NCBI GenBank assembly: GCA_049614485.1
Contig: JBMZDR010000002.1
Coordinates: forward strand, 145,664-209,663
Direction: 5' to 3'
Length of the DNA: 64,000 nt
DNA from: GCA-2733415 sp049614485
GTDB taxonomy: Bacteria; Bacteroidota; Bacteroidia; Flavobacteriales; Flavobacteriaceae
The stretch's first letter is position 1, and each line of letters begins with the position of its first letter. The position numbers and the translations under genes are program-made. Below are positions 7,720 through 16,575 of this stretch, one piece after another. The notes under the pieces were generated by a model. The model saw only the letters and a list, made by a program, of their open reading frames with translations, did no database searches and had not been told where the DNA came from.

Positions 7720-9564
7720 ATGAAAACTAATAAAATGCTTAATTATATTAAAAATGTGTTAGAAAATATGCCAACTGATTGGCTAAACCTAACAACACAC
7801 CGACTAGATATTTACAATGAATCCTTGGCTAAAACTGAATTTATAGAACAGTTTGAACAGTTATTCAGCACCAATAACTCATCTACAACAGCATTAAATC
7901 AGTTACCAACTGCATTTGATTACATCAGGTTAGGGCATCCTCTATCATGTATTTTGGAATGGGGTATAGCGAACTTACATCATCTAGATTCGAAACATGT
8001 AATCAGTTTTTCGTCACAAACAATTCCTGTTTTTGCTGTGTTAAGAAAAAATTTACTTGAAAAGAAAAACACCCAAATTCTATATACTGGTACGTTACCA
8101 GCATTCTTTAAGGAAGATATATTACAACAAATTTATGGTTATAACTTTCGTTTAAAACGCATAGAGAACAATGAACATATTGACCCGTTTGAAGGCAGTA
8201 CAGTTTTAATATCTCAACAAGATGAATTTAATTCTATTAACCTTAACCCTAATGTGGACTTTTACGTCAACACTCACTCAAGACTAGGAAGTATTTTAAT
8301 GGTAAACGGAAAACATAACGACGATTATGTTTCTGAAATTCAACATGTAAGACGTAGAGAAACTATTGCAATGACACCTACTAATTCATTAGTAGCTTTA
8401 AAGTTGTTAATAGGGGAACAGAAGAATGATACTGAAAATAAACATACTAAAACTCATAAAGCATCCGTAATTGATGCTATAAAAAAAATTACAACTGCAC
8501 CTTCAAAAGCTTTGGTTGCCTCTAGCGGGCTTTCTATTCAGTATGCAATTATGATGGGGTTAGTTAATGACGCTTTAGAACACCATAACGGGAAAGCTAT
8601 CAAATTCATTGTACCCCCTAACTGTTACGGAGGCACAAATGATCAAGCACGACGTGTGGCTGCCTGTATAGATAATGTGGATGTAATAGATTTACCAGTA
8701 GATGGTGATAATGATATGATTAAAAGTATTGATTTAGTCTTATCAAAAATTGCAAGTGATGATGCTATACCATACATCATAGCTGAAATTCCAACAAATC
8801 CAAGAGTAGAAGTTCCTGATTTAATAAAGCTAAAGAATGTTTTAAGTACTAAACGTAAAACCGCAACTGGAGAAACAGCTATTGCTCCTGTTTTTATTTT
8901 AGATCAAACATTTTGCCCAAATGTTCATTTTTTAGGTAAAAATGATATACTATCTTCTGTAAAAACCATATCCTATGTGAGTGGTTCAAAATTTCCTAGT
9001 GGCGGAAAATGTACAGCAGGGTATTGTGTGGCAAATCATAATGCAGAAAACTTGATTGAAGCTATAGAACTTCATTTGAGCATCTGTGATAATGAAGCTA
9101 CTGAGCTTCAGTATGAATTATTAGCAAAACAATTACCGTCAATGAATCAGCGAATTCATGACGCCTATATTAACACTCGAGATTTTGTAAACTTTATTAA
9201 AAGGACCTTACCTGAAGCTAAAATTAATTTTGTTTCAGAAGATCTAGCAAAACAAGGATTTACTCCATCAGTTTTTTCGTTAGACCTGCCTACAAAAGGA
9301 AATACCGACGCAGAGAAAGAAACTTATAAACGAGCCTTAAATTTAAAGTTAATCAACTTAATGATTACAGAAATACCAAATGAAAGCAAGTATTGTGTAA
9401 GTTATGGGCAATTAAAAGGGTGTTACTGGACAATACCTGCTACTTCAACCCAAGGAACCACAAAAGAAGGTGACAAGGATTATATTGCCAGAGTAGCGCT
9501 TTCTGCCAATATGGATCTTGACCGTCATAAAAAGGTATTTATGACGTTTGTTAATAGCCTTTAA
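7720..9564 (+). CDS. PLP-dependent enzyme related to Cys/Met-metabolism transferases, with a long N-terminal extension
   Basis: A 614-aa fold-type-I PLP enzyme. Residues from about 230 onward resemble the cystathionine gamma-synthase group: a PTNSLVALKLL helix, a nucleotide-cofactor loop SSGLSIQYA, a conserved NCYGGT turn, an ILDQTF aspartate and the Schiff-base region VSGSKFPSGGKC (candidate Lys424). The family is normally about 400 aa; the first 220 residues are an unusual extension without an obvious signal peptide. I chose the ATG at 7720 because AAGGTG lies just upstream; a GTG at 7711 is an alternative. It is the last gene of the CxxC-rich cluster. The specific reaction cannot be named. 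Confidence 0.8.
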   Translation: MKTNKMLNYIKNVLENMPTDWLNLTTHRLDIYNESLAKTEFIEQFEQLFSTNNSSTTALNQLPTAFDYIRLGHPLSCILEWGIANLHHLDSKHVISFSSQTIPVFAVLRKNLLEKKNTQILYTGTLPAFFKEDILQQIYGYNFRLKRIENNEHIDPFEGSTVLISQQDEFNSINLNPNVDFYVNTHSRLGSILMVNGKHNDDYVSEIQHVRRRETIAMTPTNSLVALKLLIGEQKNDTENKHTKTHKASVIDAIKKITTAPSKALVASSGLSIQYAIMMGLVNDALEHHNGKAIKFIVPPNCYGGTNDQARRVAACIDNVDVIDLPVDGDNDMIKSIDLVLSKIASDDAIPYIIAEIPTNPRVEVPDLIKLKNVLSTKRKTATGETAIAPVFILDQTFCPNVHFLGKNDILSSVKTISYVSGSKFPSGGKCTAGYCVANHNAENLIEAIELHLSICDNEATELQYELLAKQLPSMNQRIHDAYINTRDFVNFIKRTLPEAKINFVSEDLAKQGFTPSVFSLDLPTKGNTDAEKETYKRALNLKLINLMITEIPNESKYCVSYGQLKGCYWTIPATSTQGTTKEGDKDYIARVALSANMDLDRHKKVFMTFVNSL

Positions 9565-9607
9565 TGTTTATTTTTTTACTTGAGTTGTTACTTAACAAGA
9601 TGTCGTG

Positions 9608-10225
9608 TTACCCTTTAAGGGATTGAACAAAAGGGATTCGTTGTAAAATACTACGTCCTAAAGTCACTTCATCAGCATACTCCAATTCATCACCAACAGA
9701 TATACCTCTTGCTATTGTAGACACCGTTATTTCTGCCGATTCAATTTTTCTGAAAATATAAAAGTTAGTGGTATCTCCTTCCATTGTTGAGCTTAACGCA
9801 AATATCAATTCATCTACTTTTTTATCAAGCACCTTTTGAACTAATGAGTCAATATTTAAATCTGAAGGACCAACGCCATCTATTGGAGATATTTTTCCTC
9901 CCAAAACATGATACAGCCCTTTAAATTGCCCAGTACTTTCAATAGCCATTACATCTCTTATGTCTTCCACAACACATATTAAACGCTCATTACGTGACGT
10001 ATTTGCACATATTTCACATAAATCAACATCAGAAATGTTATGACAACTTTTACAGTATTTCAATTCAGATCGCATTTGTTGTAAAGCAAAAGACAAGCGA
10101 TTTGTTTGGTCTTTATGTTGCCCTAGTAAATGCAATACCAAACGCAATGCAGTACGTTTACCAATACCCGGCAGTTGTGACATTTCATATACTGCGTTTT
10201 CTAAAAGTTTTGAAGAGAATTCCAT
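9608..10225 (-). CDS. recR: Recombination mediator protein RecR
   Basis: A 205-aa RecR of full length, acting with RecF/RecO to load RecA at gapped DNA. In order: a helix-hairpin-helix (LPGIGKRTALRL, residues 18-29), a C4 zinc finger (Cys58, Cys61, Cys70, Cys73), and a Toprim domain starting at the strand LICVVEDIRDVMAIE. It ends with the Walker-B-like C-terminal segment GDELEYADEVTLGRSI. It converges with the PLP-enzyme gene (43 bases between ends) and diverges from the symporter gene. Confidence 0.97.
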   Translation of the reverse strand: MEFSSKLLENAVYEMSQLPGIGKRTALRLVLHLLGQHKDQTNRLSFALQQMRSELKYCKSCHNISDVDLCEICANTSRNERLICVVEDIRDVMAIESTGQFKGLYHVLGGKISPIDGVGPSDLNIDSLVQKVLDKKVDELIFALSSTMEGDTTNFYIFRKIESAEITVSTIARGISVGDELEYADEVTLGRSILQRIPFVQSLKG

Positions 10226-10326
10226 GACACAAATTTACATTATCAATAGTAATTTTCCTTAAATCTTAAGTACAATATTTACAACACATGAAGTTAATTT
10301 GTATTTTGGTCATCTAATTAAAACTT

Positions 10327-11769
10327 ATGACTGCTACACAAATAATCTTATTAATTGCGGCCTATTTTGGTTTGCTTATTTTGGTGTCATACCTAACAGG
10401 AAAAAAATCTGGTAACGACGCTTTTTTTAAAGGGAATAAACAATCACCTTGGTATGTAGTTGCTTTTGGTATGATTGGCGCATCACTTTCTGGAGTTACA
10501 TTTATTTCTGTTCCGGGTTGGATTGAAGCTTCTCAATTTAGTTACATGCAGATGGTGCTAGGGTATATCATTGGTTATGCAGTAATCGGACTTGTATTAA
10601 TGCCATTGTATTACAAGCTTAATTTAACCTCTATTTACACCTATTTAGAAAGCCGCTTTGGAAACTACTCATACAAAACTGGTGCATCATTCTTTTTAAT
10701 TTCAAGAGTTATTGGCGCAAGTTTTAGGCTGTTTTTAGTTGCCAACGTCTTACAAATTATACTTTTTGACGATTTAGGTGTTGAATTTTGGCAAACAGTA
10801 ACAATTACAGTATTGCTAATTTGGCTTTACACTTTCAAATCAGGTATTAAAACTATTGTTTGGACAGATACTTTGCAAACTTTATTTATGCTCATTGCCG
10901 TTGGTGTTACCATATATTTTGTTAGCCACAATATTGATTTAAACGGGCAATCAACCCTAGGTTTTGTTTTAGATAATGATTTGTCTAAAACATTTTTCTT
11001 TGACGATTATAAAGCTGGTAATTATTTTTGGAAGCAATTTATTGCTGGAGCTTTTATAGCCATTGTTATGACAGGTTTAGACCAAGACATGATGCAAAAA
11101 AACCTAACTTGTAAAACACTAAAAGATGCCCAAAAAAACATATTTTGGTTTACAATTGTGCTAACTATAGTCAATTTTATTTTTCTAAGTTTAGGCTTAT
11201 TACTTACCGTGTATGCACAACAAAACGGAATTGACGCTCATAAAGATGACTTATTTGCAGTTTTAGCACAAAATCATTTAGGTACTGGTGTTTTTATATT
11301 CTTCTTACTAGGATTAATTGCTGCAGCATACAGTAGTGCTGATAGCGCTTTAACCTCCTTAACAACATCATTTAGTATAGATATTTTAGACATTGAAAAA
11401 AAATATGATAAACAACAACAAGTAAACATTAGAAAGAAAATTCATATTGCTATATCACTTGTTTTAATTGCTGTAATTATCATTTTTAAATATGTTTTAA
11501 AAGATGTGAGTGTGATAGCTAAACTTTTCAAATTTGCAGGTTATACTTACGGCCCATTATTAGGGTTGTATGCATTTGGTTTATTTACAAAATGGCAAAT
11601 TAAAGATAAATTAGTTCCAATAGTCGCCCTACTATCTCCTGTTTTATCTTACTTTATTAGTGTTAATAGTTTAAAATGGTTTGGCTTTGAATTTGGGTTT
11701 TTTATCTTAATTCTTAACGGTCTTCTAACGTTTTTAGGACTGTTATTATTGAAACGAAAAACTAATTAA
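10327..11769 (+). CDS. Sodium:solute symporter family (SSS) transporter
   Basis: A 480-aa integral membrane protein with about 13 hydrophobic segments, matching the SSS family. N-terminal GKKSGNDAFFKGNKQSPWYVV is followed by the family-typical motif ASLSGVTFISVPGW, and later by YSSADSALTSLTTSF, the sodium-site serines. It imports an organic solute by sodium symport across the inner membrane. The substrate is not evident; flavobacterial members include sugar and amino-acid types. It stands alone between recR (divergent) and the FKBP gene. Confidence 0.92.
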   Translation: MTATQIILLIAAYFGLLILVSYLTGKKSGNDAFFKGNKQSPWYVVAFGMIGASLSGVTFISVPGWIEASQFSYMQMVLGYIIGYAVIGLVLMPLYYKLNLTSIYTYLESRFGNYSYKTGASFFLISRVIGASFRLFLVANVLQIILFDDLGVEFWQTVTITVLLIWLYTFKSGIKTIVWTDTLQTLFMLIAVGVTIYFVSHNIDLNGQSTLGFVLDNDLSKTFFFDDYKAGNYFWKQFIAGAFIAIVMTGLDQDMMQKNLTCKTLKDAQKNIFWFTIVLTIVNFIFLSLGLLLTVYAQQNGIDAHKDDLFAVLAQNHLGTGVFIFFLLGLIAAAYSSADSALTSLTTSFSIDILDIEKKYDKQQQVNIRKKIHIAISLVLIAVIIIFKYVLKDVSVIAKLFKFAGYTYGPLLGLYAFGLFTKWQIKDKLVPIVALLSPVLSYFISVNSLKWFGFEFGFFILILNGLLTFLGLLLLKRKTN

Positions 11770-11825
11770 TTTCTATAATCTAGCAACTAAACAAGTTTTT
11801 ACCCTTCTAAATTACAATTAAATAC

Positions 11826-11833
11826 TACTTTTG
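11826..11833 (+). promoter_or_regulatory. Flavobacterial -7 element TACTTTTG before the FKBP gene
   Basis: Exact TAnnTTTG match, 16 bases before the ATG at 11850. This implies a very short 5' leader. A -33 TTG is not apparent. Confidence 0.4.
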
Positions 11834-11849
11834 CCCAAAATTTATTTTC

Positions 11850-12353
11850 ATGAGTGACATAAAGCACAAAGCAATTGCTGTAGAATACAATCTTTACAAA
11901 GATACTGCAGAAGGAGAAATGATTGAATCTACTGAAGGAAAAGAGCCTTTAGCATTTTTATCTGGTTTAGGACAAATGATTCCTGAATTTGAAGCAAACA
12001 TTACAAGTTTAAACGAAGGTGACACTTTTTCTTTCGGAATAAAATCTGAAAACGCATACGGTACACGTAAAGAAGAAGCTGTAATTGAGCTTGCTCAAGA
12101 TATGTTTATGAACGAAGGGAAAATGATTCCTGAAGTTGAAGTTGGTAACGTATTGCCATTACAAGATCAAAATGGAAATGTTATTCCTGGTAAAATTTTA
12201 GCAATCAATGAGTCAACAGTAACTGTTGATGTTAATCATTTATTAGCAGATCAAGACTTACATTTTACAGGTAAAATTGTTGAGATGAGAGAAGCTACTG
12301 CTGAAGAAGTGGAGCATAAACATGTTCATGGTGCACACGGACACCAACACTAA
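11850..12353 (+). CDS. FKBP-type peptidyl-prolyl cis-trans isomerase (SlyD-like)
   Basis: A 167-aa cytoplasmic prolyl isomerase and chaperone of the SlyD group. The FKBP domain is split by an inserted flap (about residues 70-125) as in SlyD: LSGLGQMIPEFEANITSLNEGD before the insert and VNHLLADQDLHFTGKIVEM after it. The C-terminus is His-rich (HKHVHGAHGHQH), comparable with the metal-binding tail of SlyD though shorter. No signal peptide. Monocistronic, ending in a bidirectional terminator shared with the convergent CoA-binding gene. Confidence 0.93.
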   Translation: MSDIKHKAIAVEYNLYKDTAEGEMIESTEGKEPLAFLSGLGQMIPEFEANITSLNEGDTFSFGIKSENAYGTRKEEAVIELAQDMFMNEGKMIPEVEVGNVLPLQDQNGNVIPGKILAINESTVTVDVNHLLADQDLHFTGKIVEMREATAEEVEHKHVHGAHGHQH

Positions 12354-12372
12354 AAAAACATACATATCAGTT

Positions 12373-12405
12373 AAAAAAATCCCGTTTACTAAACGGGATT
12401 TTTTT
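12373..12405. terminator. Bidirectional rho-independent terminator containing the stop codon of the convergent gene
   Basis: The stem TCCCGTTTA/AAACGGGA has a two- to four-base loop and is flanked by A-runs and T-runs on both sides, so it works on both strands. The minus-strand CoA-binding gene's stop codon (12389-12391) is in the hairpin, so its last residues are encoded by the terminator stem. Confidence 0.9.
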
Positions 12406-12775
12406 GATTTGAGCTATATTGTTTTGTACTTAAAAGAACTAGTGTACAAGCAACTTCATAATCTATATGATTCGTTTTAAGCAATTTATAAAATTCTTGA
12501 TTTTCAGTTCCAGGGTTAAAAATAACTCTATTAGGCTTTAAACTTAACACGTAGTTATAATACGCTTTTTGCCTTTTAGGGTTCATATAAAGTGTTACAG
12601 TATCTATTGTTGTATAGGAAAGTAGCTCAGTTTCAATTTTCACATCGGAAACCTGTCCTGGTTTAAGCCCAAATGCTACAACCTCATAATTGTTAGCTCT
12701 CAATTTATGAATAGCCATGTTAGAATACCGCTCATTTTTTAATGATGCACCAAATACTAAGGTTTTATTTTTCAT
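12389..12775 (-). CDS. CoA-binding domain protein (small Rossmann-fold, YccU-like)
   Basis: A 128-aa protein consisting of a single CoA-binding Rossmann domain. The first strand and glycine loop are LVFGASLKNERYSNMAI, followed by GYEVV-like NNYEVVAFGLKPGQV and the late motif VIFNPGTENQEF. The physiological role of stand-alone members is unknown. Its C-terminal residues (QKNPV) and stop codon are formed by the terminator hairpin shared with the FKBP gene. Confidence 0.88.
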   Translation of the reverse strand: MKNKTLVFGASLKNERYSNMAIHKLRANNYEVVAFGLKPGQVSDVKIETELLSYTTIDTVTLYMNPKRQKAYYNYVLSLKPNRVIFNPGTENQEFYKLLKTNHIDYEVACTLVLLSTKQYSSNQKNPV

Positions 12776-12925
12776 GTATTTACATTTATGTTGTTCTTAT
12801 TCAAATCACACCATTTTTAAGTAAACGTTAAAATCGTGTTAATACAAAAGATAAGAGTAACTAATGTTTCTCTTTGTCGTCTTGTATGGCAAATCATTAC
12901 AAAAACATCATTCAAAAAACAAATC

Positions 12926-15334
12926 ATGAAAAAACTAATTCAACTCTCTGTTATGCTATTTGCAGTAATAACATTTGCGCAAGAAAAGGCACCAAAAGTG
13001 GGGGCCATATCTGGTTTGGTCATTGACCAAAACACACAAGAAACACTCCCCTACGTTAGTATAATTATTAAAGATTTTCAAAATACCGTTTTAACTGGAG
13101 GAATCACTAACGACGAAGGTAAATTTAGTATTGATAAAATTCCTGCTGGAGAACAAACCATTGAAATTCAATTTATAGGCTATAAAACTGATGTTAGAAA
13201 AATAGTATTCTCAAGGCAAAACCCTAAACACAACTTAGGAACCATCACTTTAACCGAAGATGCAGCGCAGCTTGATGAAGTTGTTGTTATTGCAGAAACG
13301 TCAAGTGTTGTTCAAAAAATAGATCGTAAAGTTATTAATGTAGGTAAAGATTTAACTTCTGCAGGAACAACTGCTTCTGAGTTATTAAATAACGTGCAAT
13401 CCGTAAGTGTCGATTCTCAAACAGGAAACATCAGTTTAAGAGGAAATGAAAACGTACGTGTGTTAGTTGATGGTAAACCATCTAATATTAGTGTTGCTGA
13501 TTTATTAAAACAAATTCCATCTACATCTATCAAACAAGTTGAACTCATCACAAACCCATCTGCAAAATATAGCCCAGAAGGTATGAGTGGGATGATCAAT
13601 ATCGTTTTACATAAAAATGCCAATCAAGGGTTTAATGGTAGTGTGAATACTGGAGTTACTCAAGGAGAGAACACCCGTTTTAATGGCTCTGTAGATATGA
13701 ATTACAAAACTGGAAAAGTAAACTTTTTCGGTAATTACGGTTACAATACTGGTAAAAATGACAACTACGGACACGTAAACAGAAGTGGTAACACCCCTTT
13801 ATTACAAGAATTTAATAATACTGACACGCGTTCTTCACACCTGTTTAAAGTTGGTGCAGATATTTATATTAATGATAAAAACACACTGTCATTTTACACC
13901 ACACAAAACATAAGTGAAAATACACAAGACGGAAGAACTAGAGTCACTATAGCTGATGTTCTTGAAACCAATGCACCAAATTTTGCAGATAGAAAATCTA
14001 ATGCCGAAACTTATAACTTAAATTATAAATTAGATTTCGACGATAAAAACGAACACAACTTAGAGTTTGAAGCAACATATTCTAATGCTAATTCACCGGA
14101 AATAGCTTATTACAAAGAGCTGATTGACCCATCTGATCTAATTACAAATTATGACAATGATGTAGAAAACGAAACAGACAACTTCTTATTCAACCTAGAT
14201 TATACAGTACCCCTTTTTGAAAATGGAAAATTAGAAGTTGGAGCTGAAATTAGGACAAATAATGCATCTAATTCTAATATTTCAAATCAACATGAATATG
14301 TATATGATACTAATGGCGATGTTATAGGTACACAACCAATTGGCAATTCTGCATTTGATTATGATCGTTCAATTTATTCAGGGTATGCTAATTACGGGCA
14401 TAAATTCGGAAAATTAACCATGCAACTAGGCGTTCGTTTGGAACAATATGACGTTAATGGTAATTTTAAAAGAGGGACAGCAACTGCAGGTTATAAAGAC
14501 AATATTTTTAGTGCTTATCCATCCGCTTTTTTCACCTATAACCCCTCTGAAAAAAATCAATTTCAAGTAAGTTATAGTAGACGAGTTGACAGACCTGGAA
14601 TTGGACAAGTAAATCCGATAAGACAATGGAGTACACCTTTAATTACATCTGTAGGGAATCCTGACTTAAGACCTCAGTTTACCAATTCTTATGAAATTAA
14701 TTACACACGCCAGATTAAAAATGGTTCAATTACTTTCGGAACATTCTACAGAAAAATAAACGATAATATTTCACGATATTCAACTATTGACCCATTAGAT
14801 GATGCAAAACAACTGTTATCATTTACAAACTTTGATGATACAGATAGGTATGGATTTGAAATATCATCTAATTACAAAGTTTCAAAGTGGTGGCGCATTA
14901 ATGCTAGTGCCGATTATTATGCAAAAACAGAACAAAACTTAGACAGAGAAATTAATGCCACAAGTTTTAACGCTCGTTTAAGCAACAGTTTTACAGCAAC
15001 TAAACGTTTACGTTTTCAGTTATTTTCAATGTATAGAGCTGCAGAAGATGGTATACAGTTTGACAGAAAACCTATGTGGATGATTAATGCTGGATCAAGT
15101 TTGTCTGTTTTAAACAACAAAGGAACTATTAGCTTTAGAGTGAATGACATTTTTAAAGGAATGAAGTTCGCATTTGACTCGACTCAACCTTACACTCAAA
15201 GTGGCCAATTTAATTGGGAAAGCAGAACTGCTTACTTAGGTTTCAATTACCGATTTGGTGGTGGAAAAAACAAAGCTCGTCAGCGTAAACAACGTGACAA
15301 CAATGAAACTCAAGGTGGTGGTGGAATGATGTAG
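12926..15334 (+). CDS. TonB-dependent receptor-type outer-membrane protein with N-terminal carboxypeptidase-regulatory-like domain
   Basis: An 802-aa outer-membrane protein. The start chosen is the ATG at 12926, giving the signal peptide MKKLIQLSVMLFAVITFAQ; an in-frame upstream start at 12836 adds 30 residues before the signal and is unlikely. Residues about 30-110 form a carboxypeptidase-regulatory-like beta sandwich (GLVIDQNTQETLPYVSI). A plug domain follows (VLVDGKPSNISVADLLKQIP) and then a beta-barrel of the outer-membrane family-14 type. The C-terminus is low-complexity (GGGKNKARQRKQ, GGGGMM). No SusD partner is next to it, so a polysaccharide-utilisation role is not supported; the ligand is unknown. 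Confidence 0.9.
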   Translation: MKKLIQLSVMLFAVITFAQEKAPKVGAISGLVIDQNTQETLPYVSIIIKDFQNTVLTGGITNDEGKFSIDKIPAGEQTIEIQFIGYKTDVRKIVFSRQNPKHNLGTITLTEDAAQLDEVVVIAETSSVVQKIDRKVINVGKDLTSAGTTASELLNNVQSVSVDSQTGNISLRGNENVRVLVDGKPSNISVADLLKQIPSTSIKQVELITNPSAKYSPEGMSGMINIVLHKNANQGFNGSVNTGVTQGENTRFNGSVDMNYKTGKVNFFGNYGYNTGKNDNYGHVNRSGNTPLLQEFNNTDTRSSHLFKVGADIYINDKNTLSFYTTQNISENTQDGRTRVTIADVLETNAPNFADRKSNAETYNLNYKLDFDDKNEHNLEFEATYSNANSPEIAYYKELIDPSDLITNYDNDVENETDNFLFNLDYTVPLFENGKLEVGAEIRTNNASNSNISNQHEYVYDTNGDVIGTQPIGNSAFDYDRSIYSGYANYGHKFGKLTMQLGVRLEQYDVNGNFKRGTATAGYKDNIFSAYPSAFFTYNPSEKNQFQVSYSRRVDRPGIGQVNPIRQWSTPLITSVGNPDLRPQFTNSYEINYTRQIKNGSITFGTFYRKINDNISRYSTIDPLDDAKQLLSFTNFDDTDRYGFEISSNYKVSKWWRINASADYYAKTEQNLDREINATSFNARLSNSFTATKRLRFQLFSMYRAAEDGIQFDRKPMWMINAGSSLSVLNNKGTISFRVNDIFKGMKFAFDSTQPYTQSGQFNWESRTAYLGFNYRFGGGKNKARQRKQRDNNETQGGGGMM

Positions 15335-15360
15335 CACAAGGTTTCTTTATACTACTTAAA

Positions 15361-15404
15361 CATAAAAGTCCGAATTTAGCAATTATTAAATTCGGACTTT
15401 TATG
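15361..15404 (+). terminator. Rho-independent terminator after the TonB-type receptor gene
   Basis: Perfect 18-bp arms (15361-15378 and 15387-15404, beginning CATAAAAGTCCGAATTTA) around an 8-base loop, 26 bases after the receptor stop. The inner part is GC-containing; the 3' arm ends in a T-rich stretch. Confidence 0.85.
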
Positions 15405-15480
15405 TTTGTTTTATTGCCCCAACCAGGTAGTTCAATAACCAGAATAATTTACGATGGTATGTTTTTTTTATGTAAGAAAA

Positions 15481-16377
15481 TTATGCTTTCTTTTTTAAAT
15501 ACATTTTTGGCGTCAACTTTTTTAACCCTTCTTTAGAAAGGAAAGTAGTGTATATGCCTCCTTTTATATTATTAACATCAAACTCAATAATAAATGCGTC
15601 TTTATCTATAGTATCAATTAAGTTATAGGTTCTTCTAATATCTATTCTATTAATTACACTATGAATAATTTCTTTTTCGGCTTGAGGACCTCTTTTCCCA
15701 TAACCTCCTGACCCTTTATATAACGTTGTTCCTGTTCCAATAACACGTATCAGTTCTTCATTAATTTTATCTGATTGTTCAGAAATTATCATTAGGCCTA
15801 CATAATCTTCAAAGCCTTCAATCATTAAATCAATAACTTTGGCCGTAACAATAAAGGTTAAAATGGAATACATCGCAATTTCAAGTGATAGTAACATTGC
15901 TGTGGCTGTAAATAAAATTACATTAAAAAACAATATCACTTTACCTATACTTACTCCTAGCCTGTCATGTATAAAGACTCCTAATATTTCTGAACCGTCT
16001 AAAACTGCGCCATTTTTTATTGCCAAACCTATTCCTGCGCCCAAAAACAATCCACCAAATATGGCTATAAGGAGTTTATCGTCTGTAATGGCTTCAAAAT
16101 TTTCAAAATGTATAATGATTGCTAATAATATGATGGAGAGTACCGATTTAAAAAAAATTCGCTTAGTTAAGGTAAACCAGCCCAACACAAAAAAAGGGAT
16201 ACTAATAAGAAGTAGAAAATATGAAATGTCAATATTAAAAAGTTCACTAAGTAAAATAGCTATTCCTGTTGCTCCCCCATCTAAAAACCCATTGGGAAGT
16301 AAAAACATTTTCAAGCCCACGCTTGCGAGAAGAATACCTAGTGTGATTTGAAAAATTTCTGACAAAATTTGCTTCAT
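15481..16377 (-). CDS. YitT family membrane protein (DUF2179 C-terminal domain)
   Basis: A 298-aa inner-membrane protein. The N-terminal part has five to six transmembrane segments with the family motif LPNGFLDGGATGIAILL. The C-terminal cytoplasmic part is the DUF2179 domain (GTGTTLYKGSGGYGKRG, about residues 215-270). The function is unestablished. I placed the start at the ATG at 16377. A longer frame from 16482 would begin inside the terminator hairpin of the gene before it, so that start is rejected. It is monocistronic. Confidence 0.9.
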   Translation of the reverse strand: MKQILSEIFQITLGILLASVGLKMFLLPNGFLDGGATGIAILLSELFNIDISYFLLLISIPFFVLGWFTLTKRIFFKSVLSIILLAIIIHFENFEAITDDKLLIAIFGGLFLGAGIGLAIKNGAVLDGSEILGVFIHDRLGVSIGKVILFFNVILFTATAMLLSLEIAMYSILTFIVTAKVIDLMIEGFEDYVGLMIISEQSDKINEELIRVIGTGTTLYKGSGGYGKRGPQAEKEIIHSVINRIDIRRTYNLIDTIDKDAFIIEFDVNNIKGGIYTTFLSKEGLKKLTPKMYLKKKA

Positions 16378-16467
16378 ATTTTTTTCCTTTACTGCTAAAG
16401 ATAGGTTAATTAAACTGCTTAAAAAACTTTCATAACATGAAAAAACAAGCTGTTTGTTCATTATCCT

Positions 16468-16503
16468 AAAAAAAACACCCAAGCAGTACTTGGGTGTTTT
16501 TTT
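16468..16503 (-). terminator. Rho-independent terminator after the NO reductase gene
   Basis: The stem AACACCCAAG/CTTGGGTGTT has a five-base loop and is followed on the minus strand by a run of eight T. It lies 73 bases downstream of the NO reductase stop and just before the YitT gene, closing the nitric-oxide cluster. Confidence 0.9.
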
Positions 16504-16575
16504 ATTGATAAAACTTTGTGTCTATTTAGAGTAATACACCACATTTTTTATAACCTTAGATCAATATGATATAAA

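Noticed and set aside
12836..12925. Upstream start of the TonB-type receptor
   Set aside because: It would place 30 residues in front of a perfect signal peptide.
12926..15334. Polysaccharide-utilisation locus
   Set aside because: No SusD-type gene or carbohydrate-active enzyme accompanies the TonB-type receptor.
16378..16482. Longer N-terminus of the YitT gene (start at 16482)
   Set aside because: The start codon lies in the NO reductase terminator hairpin, and the added residues are not typical of the family.
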